Position numbers and translations under genes: made by a program. From Vulcanimicrobiota bacterium (GTDB taxonomy: Bacteria; Eremiobacterota; Eremiobacteria; Baltobacterales; Baltobacteraceae): 12,308 bases of DNA. Each line of letters begins with the position of its first letter. Positions within the stretch are counted from its first letter, which is position 1. This document shows positions 8,897 through 12,308 of the stretch, one piece after another. The notes below the pieces were generated by a model. The model had not been told where the DNA came from. It worked only from the letters and a program-made list of their open reading frames with translations, and searched no databases. The stretch lies in NCBI GenBank assembly GCA_028287545.1, contig JAQBPL010000385.1, positions 1 through 12,308 on the forward strand, given 5' to 3'.

Positions 8897-10104
8897 GGTG
8901 TAGGCTTTTCGAGGAGAGCTGCGGCCATCCGCTCGGCGGCGCCGACGTGGTGTGCGTAGAGCGCGCGCAGCTCCGTCCCGGTCGCACGGCACCACGCCTC
9001 GTCGGCATAGCGTTCGGCAGCGACGTGGGCGACCTGGGAGGGGAGCAAGGTTCCGGCGATCTCGGGGTCGATCGTGCGGCCCGCGTCGATGTTCGGCTGC
9101 GCGAAGTGCTCGAAGCGGCCGGCGAACGCGAGAACCGCGGCGCGTTTGAGCGGGCGTCCGATCAGCGGAAGTTTCCCGACGTATTGGAGCGGCCCGCCGA
9201 TCACCACGAGTTCCGGCGCGTTGAACGGCACGCAGACCAGCGCCGGGATCCCGAGCGCGGCGAGCTCGATCACCTTCGTGCCGGGGATGGTGACGGCCAA
9301 ACGTGCGCGCGAGGCCGCGCCCATCGCCGAACGCAGCAGCGGAAAGCGCGCTCCCTCCGCGACGATCTCGCCGTCGTGCAGCTCGGCGGGCGCGCCGTAG
9401 GCGAGCGCGAGTTCGCCGCCCTTCGCCAGCGCCGCGCGCAGCACGTCGTCCGGGACGAACGGCGAGCCCGCGAACGCGATCGGGACGTCCGGCAGCATCC
9501 GGCGCAGGTTCAGCGCGATCCGCACGAAGAGCGGAAAGGCGTTGCCGACCTCCTGCTTGCGCGAACCGGGAAAGAGCACGATCCCGTCGCGCGCCGCGTC
9601 GCTGGGCGGATCGCGGTACGCACCGGATGCCTCACCGAGCGCGCCGTCGATCGCCAAGTTCCCGACGACCGCGATGCGCTCGCGCGGGACGCCCCAGCCG
9701 ATGAGCTGCGCGACGTTCGCTTCGTCGACGGCAAAGACGCGCTCGAACGTTCGCGCGTAGTTCTTGCGCGAGAATTTGTACGACGTCGCGACGCCGCCCA
9801 GCCGCCGGTGAACGCGCACGGCGTGCGAAAGATCGCCGCCCAGATACTGCACGCGATCGACCTGCGCCGGCAGTCCGTCGACCGGACGGCCGAACGCCAG
9901 CCGCACGTAGTCGGCCGGCGGGTAGGCGCGCACGGACGGAAAGAGTCCAGTGATGTACGCGGCTTCGCGTCCGGTCGCGAAATCGTCCGGCACGCCGAGC
10001 ACGTGAATCTCGGCCGACGGATCGCGCGCGAGCACGGCCGCGATCAGCGGCCGGACCCACCCGGCAAACTCGCCGGGCCCGTTGGCGGTGAGCGCCAAGC
10101 GCAT
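8893..10104 (-). CDS. LpxB-related GT-B glycosyltransferase (lipid-A-disaccharide synthase-like)
   Basis: A 403-residue protein related to lipid-A-disaccharide synthase, the GT19 enzyme that joins UDP-diacylglucosamine and lipid X at the inner membrane. C-terminal half: LFPGSRKQEV (177-186) matches the LpxB PGSR segment; IPGTKVIELAALGIPALV (273-290) matches the donor-binding 'GT..LE' region; QPNIDAGR (336-343) matches LpxB's LPN..AGR. The N-terminal half differs: TANGPGEFAGW (6-16) replaces the SGD..GA motif, and the IDAPDFN acceptor motif of LpxB is not recognisable (YLGGDLSHAVRV lies there instead). It may therefore be a distant functional LpxB or a relative acting on another lipid-linked sugar. 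The ATG at 10104 shares its A with the TAA of hldC (TAATG). No Shine-Dalgarno is seen. Family is likely; the exact reaction is open. Confidence 0.85.
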   Translation of the reverse strand: MRLALTANGPGEFAGWVRPLIAAVLARDPSAEIHVLGVPDDFATGREAAYITGLFPSVRAYPPADYVRLAFGRPVDGLPAQVDRVQYLGGDLSHAVRVHRRLGGVATSYKFSRKNYARTFERVFAVDEANVAQLIGWGVPRERIAVVGNLAIDGALGEASGAYRDPPSDAARDGIVLFPGSRKQEVGNAFPLFVRIALNLRRMLPDVPIAFAGSPFVPDDVLRAALAKGGELALAYGAPAELHDGEIVAEGARFPLLRSAMGAASRARLAVTIPGTKVIELAALGIPALVCVPFNAPELVVIGGPLQYVGKLPLIGRPLKRAAVLAFAGRFEHFAQPNIDAGRTIDPEIAGTLLPSQVAHVAAERYADEAWCRATGTELRALYAHHVGAAERMAAALLEKPTP

Positions 10105-10595
10105 TATGCGCGCGTGCGGATCGCCGCGACGAGGTCGGTAGTGCTCCGACCCGATTGGTGCGGAGCGAGGACGATGCGGCCGCCGTGCTTCTCGACGACG
10201 TAACGTTCGGGCAGCTCTTCGAGACGATACTGCGCGCTCTTGACGTGCACGTCGGGACGGAGACGATCGAGCGCGACCTCCGGCGTGCGTTCGGCGAAAC
10301 CCGCGACTGCATCGACGCTGCGCAGCGCCGCGACGACGTGCGCGCGATCGGCGAACGGCACGATCGGACGCTCGGGGCCCTTGAGCGCGCGCACGGTGTC
10401 GTCTTCGTTGAGCAGCACGATCAGCGCGTCGCCCTGCGCGCGCGCCCAGGCGAGATATCCGACGTGGCCGGCGTGCAGAAGATCGAAGACGCCGTTGGTC
10501 GAGACGACGCGGCGGCCCGCCGCGCGCTGCTCCTCGCGCCACGAGACGGCGGCATCGAGATCGAAAACGCGACCGGCGAGATCGTCAGGCGCCAC
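10104..10595 (-). CDS. hldC: D-glycero-beta-D-manno-heptose 1-phosphate adenylyltransferase (HldC / RfaE domain II)
   Basis: A 163-residue cytidylyltransferase-fold enzyme that makes ADP-D-glycero-D-manno-heptose from heptose 1-phosphate and ATP in the cytoplasm. The catalytic signature STNGVFDLLHAGH (32-44) holds the HxGH nucleotide-binding motif at 41-44. LNEDDTVRALKGPERPI (62-78) matches the family's 'N.D.SVr.lKG..RP' segment, followed by VHVKSAQY (116-123) and the typical STTDLVAAI ending (151-159). In E. coli this activity is the C-terminal domain of bifunctional HldE; here it is a separate gene, as in the HldA/HldC organisation. The GTG at 10595 is chosen for the GGGAG 6 bases before it and because it keeps the full family length. 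It overlaps hldA by 11 bases. Confidence 0.95.
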   Translation of the reverse strand: MAPDDLAGRVFDLDAAVSWREEQRAAGRRVVSTNGVFDLLHAGHVGYLAWARAQGDALIVLLNEDDTVRALKGPERPIVPFADRAHVVAALRSVDAVAGFAERTPEVALDRLRPDVHVKSAQYRLEELPERYVVEKHGGRIVLAPHQSGRSTTDLVAAIRTRA

Positions 10596-11571
10596 CGGCG
10601 TCTCCCATCAAGGCGACGATCTCGGCCGGCGTCGCGGTCGCGGTGCCGAGCTTCTCGACGACCGCCCCCGCGGCGAAATTGGCGAGCTGGGTCGCCGTCT
10701 CGGCGGGGATCTTCGCGGCAAGCGCGAGCGTCAGCACGGCGACGACGGTGTCGCCCGCGCCCGAGACGTCGTAGACGGTGCGCGCGACGGCCGGAACGTC
10801 GAAGCGTGCGGTGTCCTCGCCGAAGAGCGACATCCCGTGTTCGCCGCGCGTGATGAGCACGTAGCGGCAATCGAGCATGCGGAGCAGCGCGCGGCCGGCG
10901 CGTTCGAGCGAGTCGTCGTCGACGATCGCAATCCCGCTCGCGCGCGCAGCCTCGCCGACGTTGGGGCCGATGCACGTCACGCCGGCGAACATCGGGAGGT
11001 TTTGCGGCTTCGGATCGGCGACGACGACCGGTGCGCCGAGCGCCGCCTCGACCAGGTCGCGATGCAGCAGCCCTTTGGCATAGTCGCTCAACACGACGGC
11101 GTCGGCGTCGCGCGCCGCTGCGCGCACGCGATCGACGACGCGCGCGCGGTCGGTCTCACTCAGCGCCGCGGTCGACTCCCAGTCGGCCCGCACGACTTGC
11201 TGGCTGTGCGCGACGATGCGCGTCTTGCGGGTCGTCGGGCGGTCGGCGAGCGTCACGACGCCCGTCGTCTCGACCTCGATTTGGGCGAACATCTCGCGCA
11301 GCCGTGCGCCCTCGACGTCGTCGCCGACGCCGCCGACGAACGCCACGCGCGCGCCGAGCGCGCGCAGGTTGTTCGCCACGTTGCACGCGCCGCCCAGCGT
11401 GAACGTATGCTCGCGCACCGCGACGACCGGCACCGGCGCCTCCGGCGAGATCCGCGTGACGTCGCCCCAGATCCACTCGTCGATCATCGCGTCGCCGACG
11501 ACGACGATCCGCCGCCCGGCCATCCGCCCCAACAACTCCGTCGCCCGCGAAACCGCAATCATCTCAGCCAC
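10585..11571 (-). CDS. hldA: D-glycero-beta-D-manno-heptose-7-phosphate kinase (HldA / RfaE domain I)
   Basis: A 328-residue PfkB/ribokinase-family enzyme that phosphorylates heptose 7-phosphate at C1, giving the 1,7-bisphosphate used by GmhB. VVVGDAMIDEWIWGDVTRIS (23-42) and PEAPVPVV (43-50) match the RfaE N-terminal region. GGACNVANNL (60-69) is the sugar-binding PfkB signature 1, and DVSGAGDTV (268-276) is signature 2, with Asp274 as catalytic base. Length equals the kinase half of E. coli HldE; the adenylyltransferase half is the next gene. The GTG at 11571 overlaps gmhB by 8 bases. An ATG at 11562, one base past the gmhB stop (TGAGATG), is an equally plausible start and would remove only three residues. 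The enzyme choice, kinase plus ATP-type transferase, points to the ADP-heptose rather than the GDP-heptose route. Confidence 0.95.
   Translation of the reverse strand: MAEMIAVSRATELLGRMAGRRIVVVGDAMIDEWIWGDVTRISPEAPVPVVAVREHTFTLGGACNVANNLRALGARVAFVGGVGDDVEGARLREMFAQIEVETTGVVTLADRPTTRKTRIVAHSQQVVRADWESTAALSETDRARVVDRVRAAARDADAVVLSDYAKGLLHRDLVEAALGAPVVVADPKPQNLPMFAGVTCIGPNVGEAARASGIAIVDDDSLERAGRALLRMLDCRYVLITRGEHGMSLFGEDTARFDVPAVARTVYDVSGAGDTVVAVLTLALAAKIPAETATQLANFAAGAVVEKLGTATATPAEIVALMGDAGGA
10602..10606 (-). promoter_or_regulatory. Ribosome binding site for the GTG start of hldC
   Basis: The minus strand reads GGGAG, 6 bases before the GTG at 10595 and inside the last codons of hldA. The spacing is near ideal and supports this start, which keeps the full N-terminus of the family. 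Confidence 0.6.
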
Positions 11572-12124
11572 GAGCTATGTCACCCTGAGCTTGTCGAAGG
11601 GCGGGTCGCGCGACGATCCACTCCGCCGCGTCGAGCAGCGTCGCCGCACGATAATCGGGATCGGGACCGGCATACCGCTGGGGACCCGGGACGAGCACGC
11701 CGGGAATCCCGACCGCGTGCGCCAGCGCGATATCGCTGCCGCGGTCGCCGACCATCGCGCCGCCCGCGACCACCAGACCGTGCTCGCTCGCCGCGCGCCG
11801 GATCATCCCCGGCTCCGGCTTGCGGCATTCGCAACCGGCGTCGTAATGCGAGCACCAGTACCAGGCGTCGATCGCGACGCCGTCGCCGGCCAACTGCCGC
11901 GCGATCTCAGCGTTCACCGCGCGCACCGCGTCGTCGTCGAAATATCCGCGCGCAACGCCCGACTGATTCGACACGACGACCGTCGCGAAACCGCTGCGCG
12001 CCAGCAGCCGGAGCGCCTCGACGACCGTCGGCAAGATCTCGACGCCGGCAGGATCGCCGAGAAACCCCTTGTCCTCGATGATCGTCCCGTCGCGGTCCAG
12101 GAACGCCGCGGGACGCCTCACCAC
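11564..12124 (-). CDS. gmhB: D-glycero-D-manno-heptose 1,7-bisphosphate 7-phosphatase
   Basis: A 186-residue HAD phosphatase of the GmhB/HisB-N group that removes the 7-phosphate from heptose bisphosphate. FLDRDGT gives the nucleophile Asp10 and acid/base Asp12; VSNQSG (51-56) is HAD motif II; CRKPEPGM (100-107) holds the motif III lysine (Lys102); GDRGSD (126-131) is motif IV. A structural zinc site is visible as Cys91, His93, Cys98 and Cys100. The His-to-Cys spacing is four residues, much shorter than the E. coli GmhB loop and nearer to HisB-N, but the hldA/hldC/gmhA neighbours favour GmhB. The GTG at 12124 (a second GTG is at 12121) follows gmhA by 25 bases, and no Shine-Dalgarno is clear. 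Residues 175-182 are encoded by a dispersed repeat, so the tail is probably not functional protein. Confidence 0.93.
   Translation of the reverse strand: MVRRPAAFLDRDGTIIEDKGFLGDPAGVEILPTVVEALRLLARSGFATVVVSNQSGVARGYFDDDAVRAVNAEIARQLAGDGVAIDAWYWCSHYDAGCECRKPEPGMIRRAASEHGLVVAGGAMVGDRGSDIALAHAVGIPGVLVPGPQRYAGPDPDYRAATLLDAAEWIVARPALRQAQGDIARG
11580..11601. repeat. Dispersed short repeat of the TLSLSKG/HPELVEG/LRQAQG type
   Basis: The core CCCTGAGCTTGTCGAAGGG, preceded by TCA, matches a short repeat known from many environmental bacterial genomes. Its translations in different frames (LSLSKG, PELVEG, LRQAQG) are a familiar sign in protein databases, and all three can be read here. The ends CCCT/AGGG are inverted, so a small imperfect hairpin is possible. 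It occurs once in the window, inside the last 13 codons of gmhB, where it is translated as LRQAQGD. Recognition rests on memory of the motif; copy number elsewhere in this genome cannot be seen. Confidence 0.75.
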
Positions 12125-12149
12125 GCCGGCCGCGCTGTCATGGCAAGCG

Positions 12150-12308
12150 TCACGCGAAGAGCAGCTCCTGCTCGACCAGATCGCAGATGATGTGGCCCAT
12201 CGCGATGTGCACTTCTTGCACGATCGCGCTGTAGCCGTCCGGTCCGATCAGGACCAGATCGGCGATCTCCGCGACGGGTCCGCCGCCGTTGCCGGTGAAG
12301 GCGACCGT
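12150..12308 (-). CDS. gmhA: Sedoheptulose-7-phosphate isomerase, C-terminal fragment
   Basis: Only the last 52 codons and the TGA are in the window; the gene continues past the right edge. The fragment is the end of a SIS-domain protein: AFTGNGGGPVAEIADLVL followed by QEVHIAMGHIICDLVEQELL. In GmhA the Gln and the second His of the Q-E-[IV]-H-x3-[IG]-H stretch are the conserved active-site zinc ligands (Gln172 and His180 in E. coli), and both are kept here. GmhA converts sedoheptulose 7-phosphate to D-glycero-D-manno-heptose 7-phosphate, the first step of the pathway completed by the next three genes. The related SIS protein DiaA has a similar tail, so the fragment alone is not decisive, but the run gmhA-gmhB-hldA-hldC makes GmhA much the best reading. 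Confidence 0.88.
   Translation of the reverse strand, partial: TVAFTGNGGGPVAEIADLVLIGPDGYSAIVQEVHIAMGHIICDLVEQELLFA

Noticed and set aside
10240..12081. Plus-strand frame of 613 codons opposite hldC, hldA and gmhB
   Set aside because: The composition is that of a shadow frame. Its only recognisable piece (HPELVEG) is the translated dispersed repeat.
12125..12149. Promoter or terminator in the gmhA-gmhB gap
   Set aside because: The gap is only 25 bases, with no inverted repeat, T-run or promoter-like boxes visible.

Overview
The window is a GC-rich, fully coding stretch in which every supportable gene lies on the minus strand. It reads from the right edge to the left edge as one run of 14 genes. 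Most junctions overlap or sit within about 10 bases, the largest gap is 25 bases, and there is no intergenic space of promoter size. ADP-heptose synthesis and GT9 (heptosyltransferase-type) enzymes indicate a diderm bacterium with a heptose-containing surface glycan, most likely LPS core. Very high GC, Ala/Arg-rich proteins and many GTG/TTG starts fit an uncultured lineage such as Eremiobacterota (WPS-2) or a similar high-GC diderm phylum. That placement is a guess from style and gene content, not a demonstrated assignment.

Order of transcription, right to left. (1) Nucleotide-activated heptose: the 3' end of gmhA (sedoheptulose-7-phosphate isomerase), gmhB (bisphosphate phosphatase), hldA (kinase) and hldC (adenylyltransferase). 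These would lead to ADP-D-glycero-beta-D-manno-heptose. No hldD epimerase is visible. (2) An LpxB-related GT-B glycosyltransferase. (3) A first transferase block of one GT2 and two GT9 enzymes. (4) Two genes foreign to the theme: a CsaA-type tRNA-binding/chaperone protein and an Eis-type GNAT acetyltransferase. (5) A second transferase block, GT2, GT9, GT2. (6) aspS, aspartyl-tRNA synthetase, which starts inside the last GT2 gene and runs off the left edge.

The likely joint task is to make ADP-heptose in the cytoplasm and build a heptose-containing oligosaccharide with three GT9 and three GT2 enzymes. The LpxB-like protein could act on the lipid acceptor. Eis-like, CsaA and AspRS ride on the same transcript, and their link to the glycan is unknown. 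Four junctions are four-base NTGA overlaps, and 8 of the 13 visible starts are GTG or TTG, so translation is probably coupled along the message. One short dispersed repeat of a kind common in environmental genomes has become coding sequence at the 3' end of gmhB. No RNA genes, insertion sequences, CRISPR arrays, terminators or promoters could be supported.
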